A stretch of 64,000 bases of DNA from Agrypnia vestita (lineage: Eukaryota; Arthropoda; Insecta; Trichoptera; Phryganeidae), in assembly GCA_016648135.1 (NCBI GenBank), contig JADDOH010000317.1:248001-312000 (forward strand). The letters run 5' to 3'. Below the pieces are notes generated by a model. The model did no database searches, was not told where the DNA came from, and was given only the letters and a program-made list of their open reading frames with translations. Within the stretch, counting starts at the first letter, position 1; each line of letters starts with the position of its first letter. Made by a program: the position numbers and the translations under genes. Of this stretch, positions 1 through 12,381 are shown in pieces.

Positions 1-3000
1 TCACTTGGGTCAGCTTATCCTGTGGTAATATATTAATTTTTAAAAACAATCACATTGATTAATATAGAAAAAATGGATTTTTATCATTGGCAAATTTTAA
101 ATGAAATGATCCAGAATCATAGATATAATAAAAAGTGAACCAACCTGTAAACCCTCATAATGTACCCTGCTGTCATCTTGTTGCTGGATATAGCGAAGAA
201 GTCGTGAATGCATCGTGGTAATGTTCATGAAAAGTGTTTGCACGGAACTATCGTTGGCTATAGAACGTCCTCTGTGAACAATAAATTAATGTTGTTAAAA
301 TTGTATAAACATTTGGTAAATAGTTGGTTTATTTCCACTGGTACATATTTCTACAATGATTTTATTTTGTGATCCAAAGTTCTTATCACATGACCAAAAG
401 CGTGAAGAGATCTGAGGGGCTAAGAATCTATTAGGGCTGGTTGTATCAGCTTGGTTTATAGTAAACTTTTGTTTAAAGCATACATTTTCCACCAATTGAA
501 CAACCTGTTTTGTTAAAATTCATGATTTAAATGAACTATTACTTGAATATAAATGAACTATATGAACTAAGTTGACACAACCGACTCTTAACCTGGCATA
601 TGAAATAGATCTCATCTGTGTATATCAGATCCGATGCAAGACAAAAAATAATATGTAATACTATTCCCAGATTCTTAACATTTTATTTAAAGATCTGAAT
701 TGTTTATAAAATTTAAATGATGAAACAGTACCTATGCCACATTAATTTCTTGGTAATGAAAATAAAAAATAAATAAAAATTCTACACGAGATATTAATAC
801 ATATTTGTAATTTCCATGATTTAATTATCTACGTACCTGCTGGTCAAATACAATTTCCTAAGAATTTTGAGGACATGTTTGGTTCAGAAATAACATTTGT
901 CAAATAGAAAATAAACGAGTCCTTTTCTGTTGTCAGAAATACGAAAAATGGAAAACTAATGCTGCTGTAGTGTAGGTAGGAAATTATAAACATTAAATAA
1001 ATAAATTACAACAGACAATTTGGAAAGCGATAATCCAAATGTACTATGTACACAAAAAAGAGTCAAATAGACTTTTTTGAAAATAGTTTAAATACATATT
1101 GAGGGTAGAAAGCCAAAAGGGCATTAGTGATTATTTCAAACTTTACAGGAGAGTAAAAGTGAGTTCTGTCAATCTGATTTTGTCAATGTTTCTTTTATTA
1201 TTAATCGATTTCCATATTTGTTAATCCAAAACACATATGGAAGTCATTTAATAATAAAATAAATTGACAAAACATTATTTTGATCTGTAAAGTTTGAAAT
1301 AATCACTAACACCCTTTTGGCTTTATACTCTCAATATTAATTTATTGTGTACAAAATATGAGGAAAATTTACTAAAAAAAATATTTTAAAATTATTAGGT
1401 ATTTATTTACCTGGAAGAGTTGCTTTTCATTCTGTTGACAAATATTTCAACCTGACTTTTGAGGGCCGTAATAAACTCCTCCATTTCTGGATCCGTTGTG
1501 GCCCCATTCTCCAATTTCATTGAGGCTAGTTTGTTTGCCAGCATTTCATTCATTCCCTGTAAATACAATGATGGCTAGATCTGATTTCTTGAGGCAGTTT
1601 CTATTTTGGCAATCACTTTCATCTGTGAGTTGTGTATGTTTACATCAACCAATGCAAAATATCAAGAAATTAAAATTACAACAAGAAATGAACATAGCAT
1701 TTTATTATTACCGCTGTTGTCACTGGATGCGGTCCAGGGGAGGGTGTGGGGGCTGAAGGGGGTTCCTGCAGGGAGGAGGGAGCCTGCACGCGCTGCTCCC
1801 AGTAGTTTCTGTCCAAATATCTGGATAGCTCTGCTGGAGGTGCTGAGCCCGGAGGACTACCTGCAAGTGACAATTGCTACCGCTACTGACTATTGTAACT
1901 ATTCCTAGTGACCAGTACATATTAGGTTAGGTTAGTTAGGAGGTTGCAAGCGCTTTGCTCAGTTAGAAGAATATTGATGTTACATGTAATCCATACATCT
2001 ATTTTTTTGTTTGTGGGGGAGCAGCTTGTGGGCTGATGTACCTCAGCTTTTCTACAATGTCATTTTAATCAATTAAATAATTTATAAGCATTTACTAGCA
2101 GAAAATTAACAATATATATTAAATTAACAATCATGTAAAAAATAATTATATATTTAAAAAAACACAGAACGAAAAAAAAATGGAGATTGCTATAACAGAA
2201 GAAAAAGTATATACAAATAAAATCATATTTATTTTTAAATTCATTTATTCAGTACATAAGCACAGAAACAGTTACATTTGATCTCTATAATTTTATTGGA
2301 ACTATTCCTATATTCAAACATTTATGTAGGGATTTAATTTCATGTTTTAATGAGAGAAAACAATAATGTGCTTAGTAAACAATGGTTTACTTGTGATTAA
2401 TATTCGCGATTATCCCATATAACCGTATAATCCCAAACAATAGTGATCACAGAAATACCCTGAACGTATTTCGTCTACCGCAGCTAAAAACGACCTGACA
2501 AATGTTTTTCTAGCCAGTTTTTATCAAGACTGCTTTGCCTGTATATCTTTTTGTGTTTATCATTATCATATGTTTTCGGGGTGACTTAGAAAACATTCCT
2601 GTTGGTCTGCTGGGTGCTGGAAAGGATGCACATATCGTAGGTATCGCGATTTGGAAAGGAAAATCAGGGGACCGTGCAGTGTCAAAATTTGCTTGAGGCC
2701 AGGCCCACCATATATGATGATGAAAAAATACTTTGTTTCAATCCCTCAACCCAATTAGGTGAGTTCGAACGCTGTCACTAGATGGCTGTTATCCCGGAAG
2801 TGTGTCATGTGAAAATGTAATATTATGTACATAATTCTAAAAGTACGTACCATATTGTATCTTGTTATAAACAAAAATATAAGATTACTTTAAACATTTC
2901 GACATAATTTATACCTTTTTGTAAATATCTAAACATAATTTATAGCTTTTCCGTATGTGAAACTAATGATAATGCTTTTTTAAATACATTAACGGATTAG

Positions 3001-6000
3001 CAATTAAAATAATTTTTGGATATTGCTCAATGGATAAACTACACAGTATAAATTTTCTCTTTACTCCACACTGGTTAACTAACGCTATATCAAGGTCGAA
3101 AATCCAAGTTTTAAATAATTTGTGGAGTATTTCCTATGATGATGAAAAGGGAATGATTAAAAGATTTTAGAGAGTGAAAAACCATCTGAGAAAAAAAATT
3201 TAATATTAAAATCACGCATACTATGTGACTGTTGCTGCGAAGAGGGTGGGACAATCTGCGAAGAGAGTGGGGCCCTCTGTCTCTCTTTTTCTTTCTGCTC
3301 AGCTTCTGATTGACTAAGAGCCAGAGCCAGCTGGAGCTCTTCTTCTTCTTGCAATTCCTCAGCCGTTTTTTGCGGTGGCTAGGACCAGAAATAAAATTAT
3401 TTTCGATCATGTTGATGTTAAATAAAATGTAATTCTAAAAGTAGCATAAATACTTTCAATTAACTAAATCAATACAAAAAATATATTTGATTTTATATTT
3501 TATATTTAACTGTGACAATGCAATAAAGATTCAGGTGTCCGATTTGGGCCTAAGGTAGACAAATGAGTTATGGTCAGTTGTATCAACTTGGAATACAGTT
3601 GGTTTATCTGAAAATGTCACTTAAGCCAGTGCGCGTGCGCACTGCGCATGATTTTTGACATATGTCATTAAAATCGTTGTTGTTCAATGTTTCGACTTTG
3701 TAGTGTCGGATTGTACAATATTATAAATGATGCCAAAGATTTTTTTGACAATCAACTGATCATTTATTCTTCTTAATTATATTCTTAACAGGAAAAAAAA
3801 TTTACTTCCACCTAGAACAGTACTTTTTGTTAAAAGAAATGGATTTTGAAAGAAATGGTACACCCTAAATTAATTTTTTGACAATAAATTTGTTTTATAC
3901 ATTTCACATCATATCACACAGCTTTGATAACTTTACATTTATAAGCCACAGGATAGATGAAAAGGTTGGTAGGTGATGTATCTGGAGTACTGTTTCTTGA
4001 ATTGTGGATAGGGTAAGCCATTAACGATACTTTTTTTTGTTTGTTTTCTATTTATTTTCTTTACATTTTATAATATTTAGTCCTACAAAACGACTAAAAA
4101 GATGTTTGTCTGTAGGTTCATTTTTACAATTGTAAGTTACACTATTACAAAATATTATTCACTTTATAAACTATATAAGAGATAAAAAACGAAAACAATT
4201 AAGTACAAAAAACAACATAAAAGAAATTTTCAGTACAAAGTTAAAAATTTTAAGCAAATTAAGAAAAGAGCAATAAATAAAGAAAATAGCAAATTAAAAA
4301 TATAAATAGCAAAACTGAAAAAAAAAATAGCGTCATCAACATGGCGGAAGACGTTGTTGTGGTATATGAAGGAGTGATCAAAAAATTAAAAGAAGTGACA
4401 TTACAAGCTAATAACTTAAGAAGTGATCTTAAAAAAACATATTAAGTGCACTAGAGGATCTTAATATATGTTTCCCAAAATAAACTGAATAATGAAAAAA
4501 ACACGGGAATTACATACGCGGCAGTGACAGCTGTCAAAAAGGGTGTAAATATTACTCCAAAGACAAGCTTTACGGCAGTTATTTCCTCAAGTGTTAATCT
4601 TAACTCGGAACAAATAAAAGAATCTATTAAAAAAAATATCAATCCATCTAAACTGAAAATAGGAATAAATAAATTATCTAAAATTTCAAACAACCGATTA
4701 ATAGTGGAATGTCAAAGTAAGAATGAAATAGAAAAACTTTGCTCAGAAATAAACAATAAATGTGTTGGAAATATAGAAGCCACTATGAAGAAAAAAATAC
4801 TTCCTAAAATAATAATTTACGATATTCCTGAGGAGCTAAATAAAGAAAATTTCACATCACGCTATTAGACTTGAATGTCGAAACATTAAAAAAAAACTGT
4901 TTTGATAAAAATCATGTGCAGTGCGGCTTAAACGAGTTTTTCAGTTTAAACCAAGTTGATATAACCAATTCTTTGTGGGTTCATTCATTATACTATATTA
5001 GCATGTACTAAAAACCAAATGCGAAGGATTGTGCCAAGGTTGAATTAATATGTTGAATCACATACCTGAGGTTGTTGAGCTAGGGCGCTGCTGACATACT
5101 CTGCTGGCAAGTCAGAGGTGTCTGACTTGGCCGGGGTTCCTGGACCTGGGGGGCGACTCACCTGGTCGTAGCACGCGTCGCACACACGCACCTTAAAAAA
5201 ATGTAATTCGGCTATTAATAAGAATATAGATAAAATTAAGTTGTAAATAACTTTTTCCGAGAACACCTTCTACAGAAAAGGTACTAAGATAAAAATGTAT
5301 CGCATCCTGTGAATTTCTACTGCTCTTGAATACTAAAATACATACAGGATGTTTCATAGCTAGTAGCAAAAAGTTTGGGGGGTCTTCTTCATTAAATTTA
5401 GAATAGAAAATATTCTTTACACTCGGGTGAAAATCAAAGTCCATGAATTATCGTTGAAGTAACATGATATACATAACATCATACACTTATATTGAATATT
5501 AAAAATAAATTTGCTTTGATACAAGTCAAAAAAAATGATTAAAATCTTTTTCCTTTGTTTCAATCATTTTATTTAACTTGTATCGAAGTCAATGAATTTT
5601 TAATATTCAATATGAGTAACTTTCATAATATTTTACAAAATATAACTCAAAAAATGCAAGTTTAATGTCACTTATCTCCTTCCGGAAAAAGGTTCCCCAA
5701 AGTTTTCGCTACTAGGTATGAGTCACTAAATAAGTGAATCGAAAGTTTTTTTTAATAATTTTCATGCATAAAAAAAAAATTTAAAAAACCAACCTATATC
5801 TAACAAAAACTAATCAGAAGTCATGTGCTAAGAAGAAATAACATATTACAGCAATATTTTCTTCAAATTATAAACACACTATGAACAGAACACGACCGGC
5901 ATGTCATGTGCATGGCGCGTACATTGATATGAATGTACAAGGCATTTTCCTAGCACTGGACATATTGATAGTGATGTATTAAAGATGTTCACAGTAAGAT

Positions 6001-9000
6001 TTTGATATAATATTAAAACATCACAAACCTCCTTTTCAATTCCAAACTTGGGAAGTGTTGTGGTTTTAGCACTACACTGTTGACAGAAAACTTGTCCGCA
6101 AGCGCGGCAGTGATGCTTTCTCTGCATTAAGGAAAAAATAACGCGGCATCTGAAAACAAAATCCAAACGATGAATTGTACTTAAATTGAACAATTCTAAG
6201 AACAGCACTAAACATTTTAATAACTATTTTTTCGAAGACTCATTTGAAACAGATGCAAGAAGAACTTTATGTGTAAAATACTTCATTAAAATTCAAACGA
6301 GAACAAACAAAATTAATTTATTACCTGTGACAGACGTCACCGTCAGACCATTCAGGAGCACTATCAGCAGAAAACATGGCGTCAGATTCCTTCAGCACGG
6401 GAAACTTGTAACCCTCAGCTTTCATGATGTTCACGGTGTCCTAAATTATATATAATATTTTTACTACCAAAATGGGAATGGATAATGTAAAAATAGTTAC
6501 TGAATATTATTACCCTTACAAACGGCCCTGTCATTTTTGTATACTGAATTGAACTAAAATAATATGTGTACCAAGATTAGCCAGGCCGTCTATGCAGCTC
6601 TTAAATGTTACTCACTGGCAACACTCGCAACAACACTGCCAGTTCGTCAGCGGTAAGAATAAGTTTGAAATAATTCAATTAATGTAAGAAATCAATAAGA
6701 AAACTAGAGTACAAACTAGTCAACGTGAAGCCATATAAAAATATTCCATAGGTACTAGACTGTTTCTGAAATTAATATGATTGTAAAATGTGCTCTACAA
6801 TGAAGCTTGCACTGATTAATTAATAAATTACATTATTTTCCCTCTTATCACGTACAGTTATCATAGAAAAAAAACTCAATTATTTCCCTTTTACACACAT
6901 TGAAACCATATGGAACATGAAGTACAAATGGGTTTACTATGCACAGGAAAGTTTTGCGAGTGGAGAATACATAGCATCATAGCATTACATAATTAAAATA
7001 ATTTATGATTAATAAATAATAAAAAAATTGATATATAAATTGTTATTAAGTACATATTTTAATAAAAAAACAACTATTCAAAGCCTATTTTGTATTATTT
7101 TATATACATAAACCAGCATATAAATACAACATATAAAGAGTCCAACATTTGAGGATATTATCTGAGCAACAAAACATAAAAATCCACGCTTAAAATGAAA
7201 TATTACTATAAACCGAGTTGATGCAACCGGCACTTAGTCAGATAATCCAAGTAATTTTGGTTACATAGGCATAATACATGCTAAAAATAAAATTACAAAC
7301 CTGGACAGCCCTGTATTTGGAGTTATTCCTGAAAGCAAATGCCCACGCTTGAATGAGCTCCAATGTCTTGGTACGGACATTCTCATGCTGAGATGATTTA
7401 ACAATTTCACGGAACATCTCGCAATTGGCTTTTGTTGTGATCTCATCGTGGACTCCAGAGCCTAAGGTAAATGATAAATAAAAAATGTAAATATATATTC
7501 AAACTCATCTCCATGAGATGTTAAAGTAGGTATTCACTAGTTGTACCCACCCTAAGTTTAGGTGCTGGGTGCAAAAATATAATTTTGAGATACATATCAT
7601 ATTTTGATAATTTAAAGTTGAAGAACAATTAATTTTTCTGTATCTTTTCAAGTTAAGTAAATGTATAGATTTTAATCAGAATACCAGAGTAATTTAGATA
7701 TTTCGTATTATTTTTGTGGCACTTGTAAGTTTTCCACATGATAAATATGGTTATAAATAGAGGAATAAATGTTATGTGGTATCATAAATATGTTAATAAA
7801 TTTTATGCATTTCATGATGTGTTCACTACAAAGAGCCATTATGAGATTTAATAAATTCTCCCTGAATGAAGTCAGTAACGAAAAAGAGTCTGATAAATAT
7901 TTTATGACTGGCTGACGCTGATGCACTGCATATTAGTGATAAATTAGTGAAATGTATGATGTTCAGAGCCACAGTGAATTAATAAAACTAACAGGACAGC
8001 AATGACATCTGAATTCTCAAAACATAAAATGTAATTTAAAATCTATAATGTATTATTAAAGGGGTATAAAAATGCATACCTCTAACAAAAATATATAATC
8101 ATACCTATTCTTACTGAAATCATCCTCCCCTATTCACAGGATAAAGAGATAATTAGTGATTGTTATCCGAACACAAAATAGACGGGATCTACTTATTTAT
8201 GTCTCTAATGTTGCAAAGTTTCTATGAAAAATGTCAAGATATCTATCAAATGTCAATATTTCTATCAAGGTCATAAATAAGTACGGACAAAACAACCTGA
8301 GTTCTACCAACGTTCAGAATAATATTGGTATTTATGGTATATAATATGCATCAAGTCAAAATTGATAAAGTGTAGCAAAGTTTATATAATAGGGGTCAGA
8401 CTTTGCGCTTAAGATAGCACAAACCAACGAGAATAAACCTGCATTTGCGGTATAATAACAGTCATGTTTTGATAGCCAAATACTGGGCTTCTCATAGCTA
8501 GTTTGGAGCAAAAATTTTGATTCAATATTTCTGACATATTTTCTGTAAGACATTGAAAGACATGTAAGACATTGGACTATCACCGCTACAATAACTTGTA
8601 TGAAATAATAAAAATTTGTTTGCTTTAAAACAATATATAAAAATACAATATGAAAAAATATACAATAAAAAACTTAACAAAAAAATATTTTTCAAATTTA
8701 TGCAAGGTTTAAGTAATTTAATTTGGCTTTTATCAAAGCAAAAGAATTTTTCATATTCAATATTTCAATATTCAATATAAATTACTTTAATAATTAATAG
8801 TCCAATGTTTTGTAAACCAGATAAAAAATAAATCAGATACACTGAAAAAAAAATGCAAACTTTAATGTCGCTTATCTCCGTAAATGTCGACACATCACTC
8901 AAAGTGTAAAGATTTTTTTCTATTTGAAATTGAGTGAAGAACACTTCCTCAAAGTTTTTGCTACTAACTACAAGACCCTTGTGTAATACTAAGCACTTCA

Positions 9001-10410
9001 TCAGTAGGTACATACTCAAAATTAATATTGTTTGGAAGCAGTTTTCGCTATTACAATAAATATTAATATTCTAAAAATGGTGGTTTGTTTTAAAATATTC
9101 AAACAGAAAAATTATATAGATGTAAAAGTCTACACCTTCAATCTATTTTTGAGTGTTTGGATAAAAATTACCTTATTATTTTAAAACAGGCTAGATTAAT
9201 TAATAAACTATGCACACTAAAAAAAATCTACAATATTTACAGTATTAAAATCAATTTGTATTCTGTTTTAAACATGAAAACATTATATTTTTTCTATTGA
9301 CATTATTTTTGTTTTATACTAGGGAATAATCCAAGAATATGGTCCAGTAGTTCATACAATGAAAATAAGTGTTTCACTATATGATTTAATGTCCTGTTAA
9401 TTTAATCTAACTAAAATAATCGTAATCTAAATTAAACAAACCAAACCTAATAACATAACCTAACCTAACCTAACCAAACCTAATAACCTAACCTAACTTC
9501 ATGTATTGCCTATGAAATGTCAAAATATGCGGTGCATTTTTCGAAACTTCGAAGTGTAATATATTATTTAATACTTAGTATTTAAACGTAAATTATCTTT
9601 CATTTTGATACTAGCACATTCAATAATATAGTGAAATACTCATTTTCGTTGTATACTCAATGCGACCATGATCTTGGATTTAGCCTATACTAGAAATAAA
9701 ATATAAAAAGATAGTCATACAGGACAGATAAAATATATCTGAATTATTTTTATAATTTTACGCAATACTTTAAAACTAAATAATTACAAACCACAATTTT
9801 TTACAATACTCTCCAGAACCAGGAGGGCGAACATAGCCTGGTGAGGGTTTGGGGAATATAGTTTCTTCTTGATGGCTGCAACAGCATACTTTGGACTGAA
9901 ATAAATAAACATTTAATGTATTTGTCCAATAACACCAAACACTCATGAATGGCAAAGTATAAGTCAACATAAACATTATAATAATACTTCATTATTATTG
10001 TTCTATCAGCCCTCAAAACAGTTACAGTATTTGACGGAACAAAATATTGTCAAAACGCAGATAAGAAGTGAGTCATGCATTGTCAATTATCGTGCAATAA
10101 GTTAATGACTCGCGATTCGGAGATCAACATAATAAATAAAATGATAAAATAAAGTTGAATAAAAATACTTTACTTGCAGTCATTCTGCCTTATCAAATCA
10201 CAAATCTGAAGAATCGCTGGCCAGTCTGGATCAAGGCGTAAATTGCTAGTCGCCTTGTCTGAAAATTATCGTAATGAAGTAATATGCATTCTTGTTGTTG
10301 TTTTTTTTTATTTTTGGAGTAATAATTGAAAATAAATTTGATTTAGAAAGACACAATTATTTATTTTACTTACCCAATAGTTTGTCAAAATTTGTAGCAG
10401 TACGGAACAT
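1..10410 (-). CDS. Hrs: Hrs/HGS, ESCRT-0 ubiquitin-sorting protein (3' end outside window)
   Basis: Endosomal ESCRT-0 subunit that binds PI3P and ubiquitinated cargo. Coding exons read by eye on the minus strand: 10374-10410, 10174-10258, 9792-9895, 7301-7461, 6325-6440, 6029-6149, 5066-5191, 3222-3378, 1712-1860, 1411-1556, 145-271 and 1-19 (partial). All junctions are GT-AG and the phases join to 449 codons without a stop. The VHS domain spans residues ~1-135 (starts [20 protein letters not shown]). The FYVE zinc finger at ~159-215 has RKHHCR at 178-183, eight Cys (166, 169, 182, 185, 190, 193, 212, 215) and RVC at 210-212. The UIM at ~261-277 has conserved Ala268 and Ser272. A Pro/Ser/Gln linker follows, then the helical core from ~353. 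Seen: exons and motifs. Known: family role. The C-terminal coiled coil and clathrin box must lie beyond position 1. Confidence 0.96.
434..587. mobile_element. MITE in Hrs intron, TTA target duplication
   Basis: A 154-bp palindromic element with ends GGGCTGGTTGTATCAGCTTGG and a matching inverted end, flanked by TTA at 431-433 and 588-590. It shares the AAGCATA...CCACCAATTGAACAACC...TGATTTAAATGA core with the other MITEs of this window (11043, 12557, 19308, 35260, 35961, 56668). The 3-bp TTA duplication and G/C-rich tips suggest PIF/Harbinger; this is inference because no transposase is attached. Confidence 0.75.
1096..1338. repeat. Palindromic foldback element in Hrs intron
   Basis: The left arm (TATTGAGGGTAGAAAGCC, then a stretch to ...CTTTACAG) is repeated inverted at the right (CTGTAAAG...GGCTTTATACTCTCAATA). 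Arms are ~50 bp with few mismatches; the loop contains a second weaker palindrome around TTTATTATTAAT. No coding content. Likely a non-autonomous DNA transposon; superfamily unknown. Confidence 0.7.
3565..4975. mobile_element. Long-TIR element enclosing LINE ORF1 debris
   Basis: The left end (GTTGTATCAACTTGG ... TTAAGCC ... GTGCGCACTGCGCATGATTTTT ... TTTCGAC) recurs inverted at ~4870-4975 (GTCGAAACATT ... AAAATCATGTGCAGTGC ... GGCTTAA ... CCAAGTTGATATAACC). The arms are ~110-130 bp and diverged. Between them lies a fragment of a LINE ORF1, so either the element captured it or the LINE inserted into it. The tips match the TTGTATCAACTTGG MITE family. It lies in the Hrs intron between the FYVE and UIM exons. 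Confidence 0.55.
4341..4868 (+). pseudogene. LINE ORF1 (Gag-like) fragment, frameshifted
   Basis: An ATG at 4341 opens [20 protein letters not shown] and stops after ~34 codons. A second frame from 4524 carries about 114 residues rich in Lys, Asn and Ile, including [20 protein letters not shown]. The Lys/Ile-rich N-terminal helix followed by an RRM-like basic segment resembles ORF1 of jockey/R1-type LINEs of insects. No zinc knuckles or reverse transcriptase remain. It lies antisense to Hrs inside an intron, so it is not part of the Hrs protein. Assignment to a clade is a guess. Confidence 0.5.
5345..5722. repeat. Palindromic MITE (TAGTAGCAAAAAGTTTGGGG family)
   Basis: The left end CATAGCTAGTAGCAAAAAGT mirrors the right end CTTTTCGCTACTAGGTATGAG. 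The inner parts TTGAATATTAAAAAT...GATACAAGT also occur inverted around 5530-5600. Diverged relatives sit at 8490-8970, 42200-42520 and near 44450. In the Hrs intron between exons 6 and 7. No coding content. Confidence 0.65.
7190..7246. repeat. Solo end of the TTGTATCAACTTGG MITE family
   Basis: ACTATAAACCGAGTTGATGCAACC followed by GGCACTTAG matches the right tip of the MITEs at 434 and 12557. I find no partner end upstream, so this is a truncated copy in Hrs intron 4 immediately upstream of exon 4's 3' edge. Confidence 0.5.
8490..8970. repeat. Diverged copy of the 5345 MITE family
   Basis: The right part (TTTAATGTCGCTTATCTCCG ... CCTCAAAGTTTTTGCTACTA) matches the right arm at 5640-5720. The left part has TCTCATAGCTAGTTTGGAGC with decayed pairing. 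Located in the 2.3-kb Hrs intron 3. Confidence 0.45.
9430..9498. repeat. Interstitial telomere-like CCTAA repeats
   Basis: Several CCTAA units, some intact in tandem (CCTAACCTAACCTAACC) and some altered to CCAAA or CCTAATAA. TTAGG is the ancestral insect telomere unit. Short interstitial runs are common in insect introns, so this alone does not indicate a chromosome end. Confidence 0.75.
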
Positions 10411-10782
10411 TTTTATTTTTCAGTCTGACAGAAAAGTGACAGCGTAAAGCAAAATGCTTAGATTCATGCAAGACATAGAATGCAGATATAGTCCGTCCAA
10501 CTTATCTGGAGAATAAAGGAGGGCGTCCCAATCGTTGTGGTACTGCCCATAGTCTAAAAATTATCTCATTTGTAGGGAATTTTATGCAAATTCGTTTTTT
10601 CTTAAACAAGTTATTAAGCAGTATACGACATAATAAAAAAACAAAAAATGTAAACTAACGTACAAATAAATTTATCAAAATATACATTCGTAAAATACAC
10701 AATGTCACAAAATGGCGTTTTTTCAAAATCAAAGAAAAATACAATTTTCAGGAAAAAAAAACAAACAATAATAATTCTTTTA

Positions 10783-10965
10783 GGCTGGCGCCACATTACG
10801 CAGATCTTCCGCCGCGTTTTTTCCGTTGCACCAAATCGGCAAAGCAAATAGATCGACCGATCATCCGCGTAGTGTGTTTAATAAGCGCATATTGTATGGA
10901 AAGAAATGTAGCGATGTTCCACGACAGAAGAGACACGGCGGAAGATGCGCGCAGTGTGGTGCCGG
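10783..10965. repeat. Nested MITE with GGCTGGCGCCACA ends
   Basis: Ends GGCTGGCGCCACATTACGCA and, inverted, GCGCAGTGTGGTGCCGG; the inner block AGATCTTCCGCCGCG is also inverted. GC-rich against the AT-rich host element. TTTTA flanks both sides, a candidate target duplication. A matching copy sits at 12774-12959 in the twin transposon. Confidence 0.65.
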
Positions 10966-11042
10966 TTTTATTCGGTGTCTTATACCTAATGATCATGACC
11001 ACCATGTTTAACTCAGTAACACCTAAGGATATCAATCGGTTA

Positions 11043-11188
11043 AGGGGCGTTGTATCAACTTGGTTTATAGTAATCTTTCGTTCAAAGCATAGATATTTTG
11101 CATTTTCCACCGATCAAACAACTCGCTCTCGTAAAAATCTATGCTTTAAATGAACTATTGCAATAAAGTAAGCTGATGCAACCAGTCT
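11043..11188. repeat. Nested TTA-type MITE in transposon copy 1
   Basis: Ends GGGGCGTTGTATCAACTTGG and GCTGATGCAACCAGTC with the AAGCATAGAT...CCACCGATCAAACAACT...AAAATCTATGCTTTAAATGAACT core of the window-wide MITE family. TTA/TTAA lies on both sides. Confidence 0.7.
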
Positions 11189-11364
11189 TTAATGTGCATA
11201 AATAAAAAAAGGTTATTTTTGAAAAAAGATGTTTATGCAAATGAACTCGTTAATGAAGTATGTAATAAAAATTATAAATAATAAAAATTCTATGTAAAAA
11301 ATTATCTAATAAAATATGTTCTAAAACTTTTCTCATCTTACGGCTTCTAATTCAATTTTTCCAC

Positions 11365-11672
11365 TTATCCTTGTTCTTTTTTTTCCGGTGTAGATATTTT
11401 AATGCCCATTTCCACGGCCACTTTACCTTCTTTAACTATTTTGTAAATTGCCGATTCAGAAATACCTGAAGAAATTGTATAATAGTAAAATAAAAAACTA
11501 AGTATGGGAAAATCATTATAACTGCATGGCAGCACTAACCTGAAGTGGCGGCAATAAGTCTATGAACAAAATCAAACGGTATAATTGGGGCTTTTAGACG
11601 TTGTTCCTCTTCAAAAAACGTGTGCATTTTCAAGATTATTTCCCGAACACCGCTTTTAATGGTTTTTGGCAT
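11365..11672 (-). pseudogene. Helix-turn-helix N-terminus of insect transposase, copy 1
   Basis: Two exons (11540-11672 and 11365-11465) join G|GT to a 77-codon reading frame. It starts MPKTIKSGVREIILKMHTFF and continues through GISESAIYKIVKEGK to a TPxKKEQ end. This is the DNA-binding front of a widespread insect transposase-like family (GxSExTxxRIxKEG, then SPGKKRPR). A length change in the A-run after TP shifts the frame away from the basic KKRTR continuation, and no DDE catalytic domain follows. Seen: exons and motif. Family: recognised by motif, not by search. Confidence 0.6.
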
Positions 11673-12074
11673 GGTGACAATCTAAAATTTTCTTTAAAAA
11701 CTATCGAAACAGTCGTGAATCCCTCTGTAAATAAAGTCTGTCAAAACTCTGTCAGCTGTAGATAATCCAATATGGCGTCGTTAGTTCCAAATTTGGCCAT
11801 TCTTCAGATAAGTTAGACGGACTATACTTTCTTATGTGTGAATCATAGACAAGATAATCCATGAACAAGGAAATGAATAGATTTATTGTTTATTATCTAT
11901 GGAAATGAAAATGTTGCCGGTATAGTCCGTCTAACTTATCTGAAGAATGGCCAAATTTGGAACTAACGACGCCATATTGGATTATCTACAGCTGACGGAC
12001 CTTTGACAGACTTTGTTTACAGAGAGGTTCACGACTGTTTCGATAGTTTTTTAAGAACATTTTAGATTGTCACC

Positions 12075-12381
12075 ATGCCAAAAACCATTAAAAGCGGTGT
12101 TCGGGAAATAATCTTGAAAATGCACACGTTTTTTGAAGAGGAACAACGTCTAAAAGCCCCAATTATACCGTTTGATTTTGTTCATAGACTTATTGCCGCC
12201 ACTTCAGGTTAATGCTGCCATGCAATTATAATGATTTTCCCATACTTAGTTTTTTATTTACTATTATACAATTTCTTCAGGTATTTCTGAATCGGCAATT
12301 TACAAAATAGTTAAAGAAGGTAAAGTGGCCGTGGAAATGGGCATTAAAATGTCTACACCCGGAAAAAAAGAACAAGGATAA
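12075..12381 (+). pseudogene. Helix-turn-helix N-terminus of insect transposase, copy 2
   Basis: Mirror image of the copy at 11365-11672. Exons 12075-12207 and 12281-12381, same phase and same 77-codon length, ending STPGKKEQG then stop. The A-run is one base shorter than in copy 1 and the preceding base context differs (CCCGG against CCGG), so both copies end up in the same wrong frame. Kept open otherwise, which could mean recent duplication or use of the short protein as a repressor; there is no evidence for the latter. Confidence 0.6.

Larger units (their letters stand above)
10487..11826 (-). mobile_element. TIR DNA transposon, copy 1 (inverted twin)
   Basis: Both ends carry TATAGTCCGTC(C/T)AACTTATCT, inverted to each other (10487-10515 and ~11798-11826). 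The terminal TA dinucleotides fit a TA target duplication as used by the IS630-Tc1-mariner group (inference). Inside, on the minus strand, are a broken helix-turn-helix gene (11365-11672), a nested ~183-bp MITE (10783-10965) and a second nested MITE (11043-11188). The outer end lies 77 bp from the Hrs start codon. Copy 2 repeats nearly all of this in opposite orientation. Confidence 0.8.

Noticed and set aside
2500..2720. Possible LINE tail (GGTGCTGGAAAGGATGCACA ... GGCCAGGCCCACC)
   Set aside because: No frame gives the conserved WRxxxxxAK or GRPRxxW blocks; left unannotated.
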